Assembly: GCF_022440845.1 (NCBI RefSeq)
Contig: NZ_JAKNTO010000001.1
Span: 806,001 to 870,000, forward strand
Direction: 5' to 3'
Source of the DNA: Ruminococcus sp. OA3
GTDB taxonomy: Bacteria > Bacillota > Clostridia > Lachnospirales > Lachnospiraceae
DNA length: 64,000 bases
The position numbers were made by a program, and so were the translations under genes. Positions within the stretch are counted from its first letter, which is position 1, and each line of letters starts with the position of its first letter. The notes beneath the pieces were generated by a model. The model did no database searches. It saw only the letters and a list, made by a program, of their open reading frames with translations, and was not told where the DNA came from. This document shows positions 1 to 9,124 of the stretch, one piece after another.

Positions 1-1
1 A

Positions 2-82
2 AAGAATGCGGGTATTACGGTGATACCGGATGGGGTTTCTGTGATCATCAGAAGACATGGGCATCAGAATGGAGTGCAGTAA
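2..82 (+). CDS. 3' end of an unidentified gene (partial)
   Basis: An open frame enters from the left edge and stops at TAA 80-82, one base before a strong terminator hairpin. About 26 residues are visible, ending HQNGVQ. That is too short to assign a family. It is probably the last gene of the unit upstream of the hydrogenase. The frame choice rests only on the fit between stop codon and terminator. Confidence 0.4.
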   Translation, partial: KNAGITVIPDGVSVIIRRHGHQNGVQ

Positions 83-106
83 AAAAGGACGGGCGACCGT
101 CCTTTT
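83..106 (+). terminator. Rho-independent terminator
   Basis: A perfect 10-bp stem, AAAAGGACGG pairing with CCGTCCTTTT around a GCGA loop, ends in a T-run. It directly follows the stop at 82. The A-run on the 5' side could let it act in both directions. Confidence 0.8.
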
Positions 107-228
107 CTGATGCATTAATTTACAAACACATAAAAAATGGATGGTAAAATACTTTGAAAAATGGTAATATCAAACCATATCATTGACGCAGATTGTTTGG
201 ATTTTATGGAAAGGGAAAAGGAGAAGCG

Positions 229-1743
229 ATGAGAGGTTTGGACACTCCGATTAAGAAGATCCGTAAAGAGATTTTCAGGGAAATTGCAAGGATAGCATTT
301 GAATCGGATCAGGAGCATTTTAAGGGTGAGATTGAAGCGATACCGTATCATATTGTTGAGGAACGCGCAAAATACCGTGACAGTATCTACCGCGAACGGG
401 CTGTTGCCAGTGAGCGTGTGCGTCTTGCCATGGGTATGTCCCTGAGACCGGAAAACCGTGCTGTACATATCACTGCCGGTGTGGATAAGAGTAACATCGA
501 TGAAAAATACTATGAACCGCCGCTGATGCAGGTTATCCCGTCTGCCTGTGATGCCTGTGAACCCAACAGTTATATGGTGAGCGATATGTGCAGAGGCTGC
601 GTGGCACATCCCTGCCGCCAGGTCTGTCCCAAAGGAGCTATTATAGTAAAAAAGGGAAAATCGATCATTGACCAGGAAAAGTGTATTCGCTGCGGCAAAT
701 GTAAGCAGGTTTGTCCTTACGATGCAATTTCCAGGATGGAGCGCCCCTGCGCAAGAGCCTGCGGGGTCAATGCCATTGACAGTGATGAGCAGGGACGTGC
801 TACGATCAATCACAAAAAGTGTGTATCCTGTGGTATGTGCATGGTGAGCTGCCCGTTTGGCGCCATTTCTGACAAGTCTCAGATCTTTCAGCTGTGCAAG
901 GCGCTGCGGGAAGAACAGTTTATTGTAGCTGAGGTTGCACCGGCTTATATTGGACAATTTGGAAAAAATGTGACACCGGAGAAATTAAAGGCGGCTCTGC
1001 TGCTTCTGGGTTTCAGGGAAGTCTATGAGGTAGCACTGGGGGCTGATATCGGAGCCGTGGCGGAGGCCCATCATTATGCGCAGAAAGTTGCTACGGGTGA
1101 ACTTCCGTTTCTTTTGACTTCCTGCTGTCCATCCTGGTCGCTGCTGGCAAAGAAACATTTTCCTGATCTGGTAGACAGTGTGTCTCAGGAGCTGACTCCT
1201 ATGGTGGCAACGGCCCGCAGTATCAAACAGAAGCATCCGGACGCACGGGTGGTGTTTGTCGGCCCCTGCGCTTCCAAGAAACTGGAGGCTTCCAGACGCA
1301 CGGTTCGGAGTGATGTGGATTTTGTCATCACATTTGAAGAGCTGGTTGGCATGTTCGAGGCAAAAGGTATCGATCTGGAGGAGATGGAGCCTTCAGGAGG
1401 CAATTTTGCCATGAATGATGCTACTGCTGCGGGACGCGGGTACGCTGTTGCCGGAGGCGTGGCGGAAGCGATCCGTCAATGTCTGGAAGAATATTATCCG
1501 GATGTACCGGTTCATATAGAACATGCAGAGGGACTTGCTGACTGCAGGAAAGCTCTTATGATGGCGAAAGCAGGGAAACTTAACGGCTGTCTGATCGAAG
1601 GAATGGGATGTCCGGGCGGATGTATGGCCGGGGCAGGCACGAATGTTTCTGTGAAAACTGCGGCGGGGGAACTGAAAAAACTTCAGGCGGCTTCAACACG
1701 GAAGATTCCGTCCAGAGATCTGCTGGAGCTTCATTTAGAATAG
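229..1743 (+). CDS. Monomeric [FeFe] hydrogenase (group B type)
   Basis: A cytoplasmic iron-only hydrogenase of 504 residues that interconverts protons and H2, probably using ferredoxin electrons in fermentation. ATG 229 is preferred over the upstream in-frame TTG 193 because AGGAG lies 5 nt before it. An N-terminal region is followed by Cys clusters for 4Fe-4S centres at about residues 121-133, 152-162, 174-178 and 198-208. The three H-cluster motifs follow: TSCCPSW (297-303), GPCASKK (345-351) and EGMGCPGGC (457-465). The GPCASKK form of the second motif, in place of MPCxxKxxE, suggests the less-studied group B enzymes rather than bifurcating HydA; that subgrouping is inference. It is a single-gene unit flanked by terminators, with no NuoE/F-like partners nearby. 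Confidence 0.93.
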   Translation: MRGLDTPIKKIRKEIFREIARIAFESDQEHFKGEIEAIPYHIVEERAKYRDSIYRERAVASERVRLAMGMSLRPENRAVHITAGVDKSNIDEKYYEPPLMQVIPSACDACEPNSYMVSDMCRGCVAHPCRQVCPKGAIIVKKGKSIIDQEKCIRCGKCKQVCPYDAISRMERPCARACGVNAIDSDEQGRATINHKKCVSCGMCMVSCPFGAISDKSQIFQLCKALREEQFIVAEVAPAYIGQFGKNVTPEKLKAALLLLGFREVYEVALGADIGAVAEAHHYAQKVATGELPFLLTSCCPSWSLLAKKHFPDLVDSVSQELTPMVATARSIKQKHPDARVVFVGPCASKKLEASRRTVRSDVDFVITFEELVGMFEAKGIDLEEMEPSGGNFAMNDATAAGRGYAVAGGVAEAIRQCLEEYYPDVPVHIEHAEGLADCRKALMMAKAGKLNGCLIEGMGCPGGCMAGAGTNVSVKTAAGELKKLQAASTRKIPSRDLLELHLE

Positions 1744-1760
1744 TACAAGAGATATTGAGG

Positions 1761-1798
1761 AAAAAAGCGTTTATCCGACAGCGGGTAAACGCTTTTTT
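1761..1798 (+). terminator. Rho-independent terminator
   Basis: AAAAAAGCGTTTA pairs with TAAACGCTTTTTT across a short GC-containing loop 20 bases after the hydrogenase stop. The 3' arm ends in six T residues. Confidence 0.85.
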
Positions 1799-1853
1799 GA
1801 TGAAAGCGTACCAAACCTAGTTTCTACTGTAAAATATTGGCGACCGGTTTTCC

Positions 1854-1882
1854 TTGACTTAAAAATGTAAACTTGTTAGAAT
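1854..1882 (+). promoter_or_regulatory. Sigma-A promoter for the cell-wall hydrolase gene
   Basis: TTGACT (1854-1859), a 17-bp spacer and TAGAAT (1877-1882) lie about 57 bp ahead of the ATG at 1939. Confidence 0.6.
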
Positions 1883-1938
1883 AACTTCGTAATAAAACTT
1901 AACAATTTTGTAATAAATGATGTTCAGGAGGTTATTAT

Positions 1939-2880
1939 ATGAAAAACAGGTTAATACAGATCATACGGACACTCGGTGGAGCAGCAGCGCTGTCATTACT
2001 GATGGCAGTACCGGTATTTGCAGACGGCACAGAGACAGAAGCTGTGCAGCAGGTGGAGGCTTCGGAAGAAAATGTGTGGGATACGCGGGCTGTTGCCAAT
2101 GTGATCTCATGTGCGAATATCAGAAGTGAGGGAACAATTGAATCGGCCCGTGTGGGTATCCTGCCGTCGGGAGCCATGGCTGATGTAGTAGAAAAAGGAG
2201 AAGCCTGGACACTGATTTCTTCAGGAGGTATAGAAGGTTACATAAGAAACGACCTTCTCGCTTTCGGGGAAGAGGCGAGAGCGATCTATGAAGCTCTTTA
2301 TGGAAGTTCTGTTGCGGCGGCGCTTCCCGCAGAGAATACTGTTGATTCAGCAGGCGGCCAGGGCTCAGAGGAAACTTCTGAGGAAACCGTAACAGAAGAA
2401 ACTGCGGAAGAGGAGACCGTTCAGGAGGAGGCAGCTCAGCAGGAAATTCCTCAGGCAGAGAGCACTCCTGAAGAGGCTGCTCCGGAAGCCCAGGCTCAGC
2501 CGGTACCTGAAGAAGAGGAAACGGAGGAAACCGCAGGCGTCGGAGTATCCGGCGGAGAACTTGATCTGCTTGCGGCCATTATCCAGTGCGAAGCCGGCGG
2601 GGAGAGCCACGAGGGAAAAGTAGCAGTAGGAGCAGTCATTATGAACCGTATCCAGAGCAGTGATTTTCCGGACAGCATCAGTGATGTCGTTTATCAGAGC
2701 GGACAGTTTTCACCGGTTGCAAGCGGAAAGCTGTCATCTGTTCTTCAGGAGGGGGCGAGAAGCGACTGTTACGCCGCTGCCCAGGAGGCACTCAATGGGG
2801 TCAATCCGGTAGGAAACAGCCTGTACTTCAACAGCGGAAGCGGCAGGGGTATACAGATTGGAAATCAGCATTTTTATTAA
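1939..2880 (+). CDS. Secreted cell-wall hydrolase with SH3-like and SleB-type domains
   Basis: A 313-residue exported protein, probably a peptidoglycan hydrolase. ATG 1939 follows AGGAGG by 7 nt. A signal peptide is clear: positive start KNR, a hydrophobic core and an alanine-rich end near FADG (about residue 30). Residues about 50-110 resemble a bacterial SH3 domain (NIRSEGTIESARVG, then the GYIRNDLL end). A Glu/Thr-rich low-complexity linker spans about 135-200. The C-terminal ~115 residues match the Hydrolase_2/SleB fold, with the pattern LLAAIIQCEAGGES and the AVGAVIMNR helix. SleB is a spore cortex lytic enzyme, but family members with SH3 modules also act on vegetative walls, so a spore role is not proven. 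Monocistronic: own promoter and terminator. Confidence 0.88.
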   Translation: MKNRLIQIIRTLGGAAALSLLMAVPVFADGTETEAVQQVEASEENVWDTRAVANVISCANIRSEGTIESARVGILPSGAMADVVEKGEAWTLISSGGIEGYIRNDLLAFGEEARAIYEALYGSSVAAALPAENTVDSAGGQGSEETSEETVTEETAEEETVQEEAAQQEIPQAESTPEEAAPEAQAQPVPEEEETEETAGVGVSGGELDLLAAIIQCEAGGESHEGKVAVGAVIMNRIQSSDFPDSISDVVYQSGQFSPVASGKLSSVLQEGARSDCYAAAQEALNGVNPVGNSLYFNSGSGRGIQIGNQHFY

Positions 2881-2898
2881 TCACAGAACATAAAACTG

Positions 2899-2947
2899 GC
2901 AAATGGGAATTCGCATTTCGCAATGCGGTTCCCATTGCTTTTTTTTT
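2899..2947 (+). terminator. Rho-independent terminator
   Basis: The arms 2899-2917 and 2922-2938 pair (GCAAATGGGAA with TTCCCATTGC, then GCATT with AATGC) and are followed by a run of nine T. The T-run also overlaps TTGCTT, the possible -35 of the next gene. Confidence 0.85.
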
Positions 2948-2963
2948 GGAAATAGCGTATACT
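2935..2963 (+). promoter_or_regulatory. Possible promoter of the NfeD/SPFH pair
   Basis: TTGCTT (2935-2940), a 17-bp spacer and TATACT (2958-2963) stand 33 bp upstream of ATG 2996. The -35 lies in the tail of the preceding terminator, which is unusual but not prohibitive. Confidence 0.4.
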
Positions 2964-2995
2964 TTGTAATTATAAAAAAGGAGTGAAAAAGCGAT

Positions 2996-3433
2996 ATGGA
3001 TCCGATAGTCTGGTTGATTTTACTGGTTGTTCTGATCATCATAGAAATCATTACGATGGGGCTGTCTACCATCTGGTTCGCAGGCGGCGCGCTGGTGGCA
3101 TTTGTTGCGTCTCTTCTGAATGTGAATGTAGTGATTCAGGTTGTTTTATTTCTGGTGATATCCATTCTGCTGCTCGTGTCCACACGTCCGGTCGCCATGC
3201 GGTATCTGAACCGCACGCGTGTCAGAACGAATGTGGAAAGCCTGATTGGCAAAAAGGCAGTAGTGACTGAGCGGATTGAAAATATTCAAGGTCACGGCCA
3301 GGTACAGGTAAACGGTCTGGAATGGACGGCAAGAAGCCTGAATGATGATATAGTAATTGAAAAAGATGAAATTGTATGCATCGTCCGCGTAGATGGTGTT
3401 AAACTAATTGTAGAGAGAGAAGGAGAGAATTAA
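2996..3433 (+). CDS. NfeD-like membrane protein
   Basis: A 145-residue integral membrane protein. Residues 1-65 form two to three hydrophobic segments with the typical GLSTIWFAGGAL turn, followed by a soluble C-terminal OB-fold-like domain beginning at about GKKAVV (residue 83). This is the short NfeD form without a serine protease domain. NfeD proteins are known partners of SPFH/stomatin proteins in membrane microdomains, and the next gene begins one base after this stop, which supports the call. ATG 2996 is preceded by AAGGAG. Confidence 0.85.
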   Translation: MDPIVWLILLVVLIIIEIITMGLSTIWFAGGALVAFVASLLNVNVVIQVVLFLVISILLLVSTRPVAMRYLNRTRVRTNVESLIGKKAVVTERIENIQGHGQVQVNGLEWTARSLNDDIVIEKDEIVCIVRVDGVKLIVEREGEN

Positions 3434-3434
3434 A

Positions 3435-4358
3435 ATGGGCGGAGTACTGATTTTAGTTATATTTTTAATACTGATCTTACTGGTTGTTTCATCGTGCATC
3501 AAAATCGTGCCGCAGGCGAAAGCGTACGTGCTCGAGCGTCTCGGGGCATATCAGGCAACCTGGTCAACCGGTCTCCACATGAAACTGCCGTTTATTGAGC
3601 GGGTGGCGAAGAAAGTTAATCTGAAAGAGCAGGTTGTTGATTTTCCGCCGCAGCCGGTCATAACAAAAGATAATGTAACGATGCAGATCGATACGGTTGT
3701 ATTTTTCCAGATCACAGACCCGAAATTGTTTGCATACGGAGTGGAAAGCCCGATCATGGCGATCGAAAACCTTACGGCGACGACTCTGCGAAATATCATC
3801 GGAGATATGGAGCTGGATGAGACCCTGACTTCACGTGAAACCATCAACACAAAAATGCGCGCTGCACTGGACATCGCAACCGATCCGTGGGGCATTAAGG
3901 TTAACCGTGTGGAGCTGAAGAATATCATGCCGCCTGCTGCCATCCAGGAAGCGATGGAGAAACAGATGAAGGCGGAACGTGAGCGCCGTGAAGCGATACT
4001 GATCGCAGAGGGTGAGAAAAAGTCTACAGTTCTTGTAGCAGAAGGTAAGAAAGAATCTGCAATTCTGGATGCTGAAGCTGAAAAGCAGGCTGCTATCCTG
4101 AGAGCAGAGGCACAGAAAGAAAAAATGATCCGTGAAGCAGAAGGTGAAGCGGAAGCGATCCTGAAGGTACAGCAGGCAAATGCAGATGGTATCCGGTTCC
4201 TGAAAGAAGCAGGTGCGGATGAGTCTGTTCTGACGCTGAAGAGTCTGGAAGCACTCGGCACACTTGCGGAGGGCAATGCGACCAAGATCATCGTTCCGTC
4301 TGACATTCAGGGGCTGGCAAGTCTTGCTACTTCGCTGAAAGAGATTATGAAAGAGTAG
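3435..4358 (+). CDS. SPFH/stomatin-like membrane protein (QmcA family)
   Basis: A 307-residue prohibitin-homology protein. One N-terminal transmembrane segment (about residues 2-22) is followed by the SPFH/PHB domain, with the signatures VPQAKAYVLERLGAY and GLHMKLPFIERV. A long Ala/Glu/Lys-rich coiled coil (about 175-250) follows, and a C-terminal segment rich in LKSLEAL. It likely forms oligomeric membrane scaffolds with the NfeD protein immediately upstream (1 bp apart), as known for this pair. The exact role in this organism is unknown. Confidence 0.88.
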   Translation: MGGVLILVIFLILILLVVSSCIKIVPQAKAYVLERLGAYQATWSTGLHMKLPFIERVAKKVNLKEQVVDFPPQPVITKDNVTMQIDTVVFFQITDPKLFAYGVESPIMAIENLTATTLRNIIGDMELDETLTSRETINTKMRAALDIATDPWGIKVNRVELKNIMPPAAIQEAMEKQMKAERERREAILIAEGEKKSTVLVAEGKKESAILDAEAEKQAAILRAEAQKEKMIREAEGEAEAILKVQQANADGIRFLKEAGADESVLTLKSLEALGTLAEGNATKIIVPSDIQGLASLATSLKEIMKE

Positions 4359-4381
4359 GAAATTCGTTTTGAATTTCGGAA

Positions 4382-4430
4382 CAGAGAGGATGCTGCAAAG
4401 GTGGTGCATCACCGCCGCAGCACCCTCTCT
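4382..4430 (+). terminator. Hairpin after the SPFH gene, possible weak terminator
   Basis: AGAGAGGATGCTGC and GCAGCACCCTCTCT form a long GC-rich stem around a 20-base loop. No U-tract follows (the next bases are CTGGTTTC), so it may be a processing or attenuating hairpin ahead of the patatin gene rather than a full terminator. Confidence 0.45.
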
Positions 4431-4453
4431 CTGGTTTCATAAGGAGGGATTTT

Positions 4454-5653
4454 TTGAAACCTGTTATTGATTTATCGAAAGAATACGGTATAGTTCTGGA
4501 GGGCGGCGGAGCGAAAGGTGCGTATCAGATAGGTGCATGGAAAGCTCTGAAGGAAGCCGGCGTGAGGATTAAGGGTGTTGCGGGCACAAGTGTTGGTGCG
4601 CTGAATGGCGCATTTATCTGTATGGATGACATTGAGAAGGCAGAGTATGTCTGGGAGCATATCGCAAATTCCAGCGTCATGAAGGTGGACGATGAGGAAA
4701 TGCGCCGTCTGATGAAGAATGAGGCAACGCTGGGAGAGGCGATGTCCATTTTTTTTAAGACATTCGGAGACGGTGGTGTGGATGTGGAGCCGCTGAAAGA
4801 GCTGATCCGTACATACATCCGTGAAGAAGATATCAAAAAGTCACCCATCGAGCTGTTTATACTGACGTTCAATGTTGATCATATGAAGGAGCTGGACCTC
4901 AACCTGAAGGAGGTTGGAGAAGGCATGATGCAGGATTATCTGCTGGCCAGTGCCTACATCTTTCCGCTGTTCAAAAATGAAAAGATTGACGGCAAGCGGT
5001 TTATTGACGGCGGTGCCATCAATAATGTGCCGCTGGGTTCGCTGATCGAACGGGATTATAAGGATATTATTGTAATTCGTATTTTTGGGATCGGACGGGA
5101 AAAACCTGTTAAAATTCCCGGGGATACCACTGTCGTTACCATTGCACCGAGAGTCCATCTGGGCAATATGCTGGACTTCGATGCTGAGAAGAGCCGAAGA
5201 AATATGAAAATCGGATACTACGATGCGAAACGGGTGATTTACGGGCTTGCCGGAAAGATATATTATATTGAAGAAAATCATGAAGAGTGCTATTATTTAA
5301 AGCAACTGCTGGAAATTCCGCAGGCTTCTTACGAAGGGCTGACAGTATCCTATCATCTGGCACCGAAACCCAGGGATTCTCTGCGGACGCTGACGGAAAT
5401 GTTTTTTCCGGCATTGGCACTGGAATTTAAGCTGGGGAAATACTGGACATACCGCGAATTGTATCTGGCGGTGCTGGAAGCCACGGCAAAATTGTGCAAG
5501 ATTCCAAAATACTGTATCTATACGGTGGATGAGTTAAGAGAAAAAGTCGTTCAGAGACTTCGAATGCTGGGGAGTGAAGAAAAAGATATGATGCCGGCAT
5601 TCATACGTTTCCTGGACAGAGACATAGTGGAGGAGAATTACAATGGCAAATGA
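4454..5653 (+). CDS. Patatin-like phospholipase
   Basis: A 399-residue lipid acyl hydrolase with a Ser-Asp dyad. The oxyanion loop [11 protein letters not shown] (17-27), the nucleophile elbow GTSVG (44-48, Ser46) and the Asp-Gly-Gly motif DGGAINN (about 183) are all present, so the enzyme should be active. The start is TTG 4454, three T residues after AAGGAGGG. About 140 residues beyond the patatin core are a C-terminal extension of unknown function. Its stop overlaps the start of the carbamoyltransferase gene by 11 nt, so the two are probably translationally coupled. Confidence 0.85.
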   Translation: MKPVIDLSKEYGIVLEGGGAKGAYQIGAWKALKEAGVRIKGVAGTSVGALNGAFICMDDIEKAEYVWEHIANSSVMKVDDEEMRRLMKNEATLGEAMSIFFKTFGDGGVDVEPLKELIRTYIREEDIKKSPIELFILTFNVDHMKELDLNLKEVGEGMMQDYLLASAYIFPLFKNEKIDGKRFIDGGAINNVPLGSLIERDYKDIIVIRIFGIGREKPVKIPGDTTVVTIAPRVHLGNMLDFDAEKSRRNMKIGYYDAKRVIYGLAGKIYYIEENHEECYYLKQLLEIPQASYEGLTVSYHLAPKPRDSLRTLTEMFFPALALEFKLGKYWTYRELYLAVLEATAKLCKIPKYCIYTVDELREKVVQRLRMLGSEEKDMMPAFIRFLDRDIVEENYNGK

Positions 5654-6683
5654 AGAAAAGAGACAGCAGATGACAGAAAAGTTTTCTACGGGCAGGGGGC
5701 TTGTGGGCCGGAATTTCCTGACGCTGAAGGACTTTTCAAAAAAAGAGATTGAATATTTCCTTGATCTTGCCGCAAGGCTCAAAACATACAAAAAGCAGGG
5801 GCAGTCTGTACGCTTTTATGAAGGGAAAAATATTGCACTGATTTTTGAAAAGACAAGTACCAGAACACGCTGTTCCTTTGAGGTGGCAGCACACGATCTG
5901 GGGATGGGCGTCACATATCTGGACCCCTCCGGATCCCAGATTGGAAAGAAAGAAAGTATTGCGGATACAGCGCGGGTTCTGGGGCGCATGTATGAAGGAA
6001 TCGAATATCGTGGTTTTGGACAGGATATCGTGGAAGAACTGGGCAGACATGCGGGGGTTCCCGTGTGGAACGGACTGACAAATGAATATCATCCAACACA
6101 GATGCTGGCAGATTTACTGACCATAAGAGAGCATCTGGGACGTCTGGAAGGGGTAAGACTGGTCTACATGGGAGATGCCCGCTACAACATGGGCAACTCT
6201 CTGATGATCGCCTGTGCAAAGATGGGGATGCATTTTACGGCTTGTACGGCGAAAGAGTATTTTCCCAATCCGGAACTGGTGGCTCAGTGCGAAGAATACG
6301 CCAAAGAAAGCGGGGCTACGATTACGCTGACCGAGGATGTTGAAAAGGGAGTCAGGGATGCCGACGTGATCTACACCGATGTATGGGTATCCATGGGTGA
6401 ACCGGAGGCAGTGTGGGAAGAGAGAATTAATGCACTGAAACCGTACCAGGTAAATAAACACGTAATGGATCTTGCATCGAAAGAGGCAATCTTTATGCAC
6501 TGTCTGCCGGCATTCCATGATCTGAATACTATAATCGGGAAGCAGGTTTTTGAAAAATACGGCCTGACGGAGCTGGAAGTGACGGACGAAGTCTTTGAAT
6601 CCGCGCAGTCTGTAGTGTTTGATGAGGCGGAGAACCGTATGCATACAATCAAAGCGGTGATCGTGGCAACACTCGGAGAATAA
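5643..6683 (+). CDS. Ornithine carbamoyltransferase
   Basis: A 346-residue enzyme that transfers the carbamoyl group between carbamoyl phosphate and ornithine to give citrulline, or the reverse in the arginine deiminase pathway. Carbamoyl-phosphate loop STRTR (72-76), HPTQ (150-153) and the ornithine/catalytic motif HCLPA (285-289) are intact. ATG 5643 sits 7 nt after AGGAG inside the end of the patatin gene. No other arginine biosynthesis or ADI genes are nearby, so the anabolic (argF) or catabolic (arcB) role cannot be settled. The HCLPAFHD context and the length are those usual for catabolic ArcB. Confidence 0.93.
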   Translation: MANEEKRQQMTEKFSTGRGLVGRNFLTLKDFSKKEIEYFLDLAARLKTYKKQGQSVRFYEGKNIALIFEKTSTRTRCSFEVAAHDLGMGVTYLDPSGSQIGKKESIADTARVLGRMYEGIEYRGFGQDIVEELGRHAGVPVWNGLTNEYHPTQMLADLLTIREHLGRLEGVRLVYMGDARYNMGNSLMIACAKMGMHFTACTAKEYFPNPELVAQCEEYAKESGATITLTEDVEKGVRDADVIYTDVWVSMGEPEAVWEERINALKPYQVNKHVMDLASKEAIFMHCLPAFHDLNTIIGKQVFEKYGLTELEVTDEVFESAQSVVFDEAENRMHTIKAVIVATLGE

Positions 6684-6684
6684 A

Positions 6685-7668
6685 ATGAAATCAGAAATTT
6701 TAAAGGTGCTCAGGCAGAGCAGTTCGCATGTGTCCGGTCAGGAACTGTGTGAACGGCTGGGAGTATCCAGAACTGCAGTCTGGAAAAATATCCGGCAGCT
6801 GCAGGAAGAAGGATATCAGATAGAAGCCGTCAGAAACAAAGGCTACCGTATGGTCCAGGCGCCTGCAGATGTGTTCAACGCCAGTGAGATCAAGAGCCGG
6901 CTCGGGGAGAGCAGTCTGATCCAGGAAGTACTTTACAGAGCGGAGACGGACTCTACAAATACCTGGGCTAAACGTCTTGCGGAGGGGGGAAGCCCCTCCG
7001 GAACACTGGCTGTGGCTGACCGCCAGACACAGGGAAAAGGGCGCAGGGGGAAGGTGTGGAGTTCGCCGGAAGGCACCTCAGTATATATGACACTGCTGCT
7101 GCGGCCGGAAATTCTTCCGCAGTATGCGGCACCTCTGACACTTGTGATGGGACTTTCCGTAGCCCAGGCATTGGATGACACCCTGGGACTTTCGGCCGGG
7201 ATCAAATGGCCGAATGATGTTGTGGTTTCCGGGAAGAAGATCTGCGGTATATTAACAGAGATGAGTGCCCAGATGGACTATGTGGACTATCTGGTAATCG
7301 GAACCGGAATTAATGTCAACACTCAGGTGTTTCCCGATGAGATAAAGGATATGGCTACTTCGGCGGCGGATCAGCTCGGACATATCGTATCAAGGGCTGA
7401 ACTTGCTGCCTCCGTGATACGTTGTTTTGAAAAGAATTATAAAGTTTATCTTGACAGCTGCAGCCTGGAAGGACTGATGGAAGCCTATCGGGAAAAAATG
7501 ATAAATTATAACCGTGAGGTTAAGGTTATGGGACCGGGCGAAGTGTTTGAAGGTGTGGCGAAGGGGATTAGCCCGTCGGGGGAACTTCTGGTTGAACGGA
7601 AGGACGGAAGTGTCACAGCAGTTTCAGGCGGCGAAGTATCGGTGCGGGGGCTTTACGGATACGTATAA
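6685..7668 (+). CDS. birA: Bifunctional biotin--[acetyl-CoA-carboxylase] ligase / biotin repressor
   Basis: A 327-residue protein that activates biotin as biotinyl-AMP and transfers it to carboxylase lysines. The long form also represses biotin genes. Residues 1-60 form a winged helix (SGQELCERLGVSRTAVWKNI), so this is the regulatory form. The catalytic loop is QGKGRRGKVW (126-135), followed by IKWPNDVV and a C-terminal SH3-like domain. The gene starts one base after the carbamoyltransferase stop, with GGAG just upstream, so it lies in the same transcript. Confidence 0.93.
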   Translation: MKSEILKVLRQSSSHVSGQELCERLGVSRTAVWKNIRQLQEEGYQIEAVRNKGYRMVQAPADVFNASEIKSRLGESSLIQEVLYRAETDSTNTWAKRLAEGGSPSGTLAVADRQTQGKGRRGKVWSSPEGTSVYMTLLLRPEILPQYAAPLTLVMGLSVAQALDDTLGLSAGIKWPNDVVVSGKKICGILTEMSAQMDYVDYLVIGTGINVNTQVFPDEIKDMATSAADQLGHIVSRAELAASVIRCFEKNYKVYLDSCSLEGLMEAYREKMINYNREVKVMGPGEVFEGVAKGISPSGELLVERKDGSVTAVSGGEVSVRGLYGYV

Positions 7669-7687
7669 AACCGAAGGAGGAATTGAC

Positions 7688-8029
7688 GTGGGTTCAGAGG
7701 AAGTGGTGCTCTGCGGAGCGAGTGCCTACGAACAGAAATATTATTTTAATGAAGACTTTCAGTCTTTGCCGGAAGATATCAAAAATGAGCTTCATATTCT
7801 CTGCGTACTTTATACGGAGGATGTCGGCGGCATACTGATGTTAATCTTTGATGAAAACGGGTCATTGAATTTTAAGGTGGAATCTGCCGCGGGCGATGCC
7901 ATGTTTGACGAGATTGGCAGTACCTTGAAGATCAAGGAGATTCAAAGGACGAAACAGGAACTGCTGGAATCACTGGAGACATACTACAGGGTGTTCTTTC
8001 TGGGAGAGGAGTGGGATGGACGGCCATGA
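7688..8029 (+). CDS. DUF6145 family protein
   Basis: A 113-residue acidic protein of unknown function. The start is GTG 7688, 8 nt after AAGGAGG; a longer in-frame reading from 7514 would lie inside birA and is rejected. It has no signal peptide or membrane segment. Sequence such as KYYFNEDFQSLPEDIKNEL matches my recollection of the DUF6145 family found next to dus genes in Lachnospiraceae. Its stop TGA overlaps the ATG of dusB as ATGA, which implies coupled expression and perhaps a tRNA- or translation-related role (inference). Confidence 0.7.
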   Translation: MGSEEVVLCGASAYEQKYYFNEDFQSLPEDIKNELHILCVLYTEDVGGILMLIFDENGSLNFKVESAAGDAMFDEIGSTLKIKEIQRTKQELLESLETYYRVFFLGEEWDGRP

Positions 8030-8985
8030 CACTTCGGATAGGTAAGCTGGTTTTTGAAAATCCACTGATCCTGGCCCCGATGGCAGGCGTAACAGACCTG
8101 CCATTTCGTCTGCTCTGCAAAGAACAGGGCGCCGGACTTCTCTGTACAGAAATGATCAGTGCAAAAGCCATTATGTATAAAAATAAGAATACTAAGGCAC
8201 TGATGGAGATCGATCCGAAAGAGCGGCCGGTGTCGCTTCAGCTGTTTGGATCGGAACCGTCTGTGATGGGGCTGATCGCACGGCAGATTGAAGATCATCC
8301 TTTCGATATCCTGGATATCAATATGGGTTGTCCGGTTCCCAAGGTGGTAAATAATGGCGAAGGGTCAGCGCTTATGAAGGACCCTGCCAGAGTCAGAGAG
8401 ATTGTTTCTGCAGTGGTGAAAGCGGTAAAAAAGCCTGTTACAGTGAAAATCCGCAAAGGCTTTGATGAGTCTCATGTAAATGCGGTTGACATTGCCAGAA
8501 TTATAGAGGACTGCGGGGCGGCAGCCATCGCAGTACACGGGCGCACACGAGAGCAGTATTATTCCGGAAATGCCGACTGGGATGTCATCCGCCAGGTGAA
8601 GAACGCAGTATCCATTCCGGTCATCGGAAACGGCGATGTAAGCGATGCCGAAAGTGCGGGAAGGCTGGTGGCGGAGACCGGCTGTGACGGCATTATGATC
8701 GGACGGGCTGCGAGAGGAAATCCATGGATTTTCCGGCAGGTGAATGAATATCTGCAGCATGGAACCGTTATTTCCAAACCAACAAAAGAAGAAGTCAGGG
8801 ATATGATCCTGAGGCACGCAAGACTCCAGATCGAGGTGAAGGGAGAGGATACGGGGATGCGTGAGATGAGAAAACATGTCGCCTGGTATACGGCAGGATT
8901 TCCACATTCCGCCAGGCTGCGCGGTATGGTCAACGAAATATCAACATTGGAAGAGCTGGAAGACATGCTGATGAATAAGTTTTAA
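8026..8985 (+). CDS. dusB: tRNA-dihydrouridine synthase (DusB type)
   Basis: A flavoprotein that reduces specific uridines in tRNA to dihydrouridine with NADPH. FMN-binding LAPMAGVTD (16-24), the active-site cysteine in NMGCPVPKV (Cys102), VKIRKGFD and the phosphate-binding GNGDV and IGRAARGNP motifs are all in place. I chose ATG 8026 because it forms an ATGA overlap with the upstream stop and fits the family N-terminus. GTG 8011 is an alternative that adds five residues. The 319-residue length is normal for DusB. Confidence 0.92.
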   Translation: MTLRIGKLVFENPLILAPMAGVTDLPFRLLCKEQGAGLLCTEMISAKAIMYKNKNTKALMEIDPKERPVSLQLFGSEPSVMGLIARQIEDHPFDILDINMGCPVPKVVNNGEGSALMKDPARVREIVSAVVKAVKKPVTVKIRKGFDESHVNAVDIARIIEDCGAAAIAVHGRTREQYYSGNADWDVIRQVKNAVSIPVIGNGDVSDAESAGRLVAETGCDGIMIGRAARGNPWIFRQVNEYLQHGTVISKPTKEEVRDMILRHARLQIEVKGEDTGMREMRKHVAWYTAGFPHSARLRGMVNEISTLEELEDMLMNKF

Positions 8986-9056
8986 CGGATTGTTAAATAT
9001 ATACAGGTATGCTGCGTTTAGCAGATTCATATACTAAAAAATAAAACTTTAAATTC

Positions 9057-9085
9057 TTGACATTTACAGGGTATTCTTATATAAT
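9057..9085 (+). promoter_or_regulatory. Consensus sigma-A promoter of greA-lysS
   Basis: A perfect TTGACA (9057-9062), a 17-bp spacer and a perfect TATAAT (9080-9085). Transcription should begin near 9092, which rules out the upstream in-frame start at 9089 and supports ATG 9125 for greA. Confidence 0.85.
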
Positions 9086-9124
9086 ACTATGATTGTTAAG
9101 ATGGTAATGAAAGGGTGCAGGAAA

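Noticed and set aside
115-957. Minus-strand open frame of 280 codons
   Set aside because: Antisense to the hydrogenase gene, no ribosome site, and the + strand protein has all family motifs.
3551-4306. Minus-strand open frame of 251 codons, Ser/Ala-rich
   Set aside because: Shadow of the SPFH gene's Glu/Ala/Lys-rich coiled coil; no start signal or family resemblance.
7514-7687. 58-codon N-terminal extension of the DUF6145 gene
   Set aside because: Lies wholly inside birA; GTG 7688 has an excellent ribosome site.
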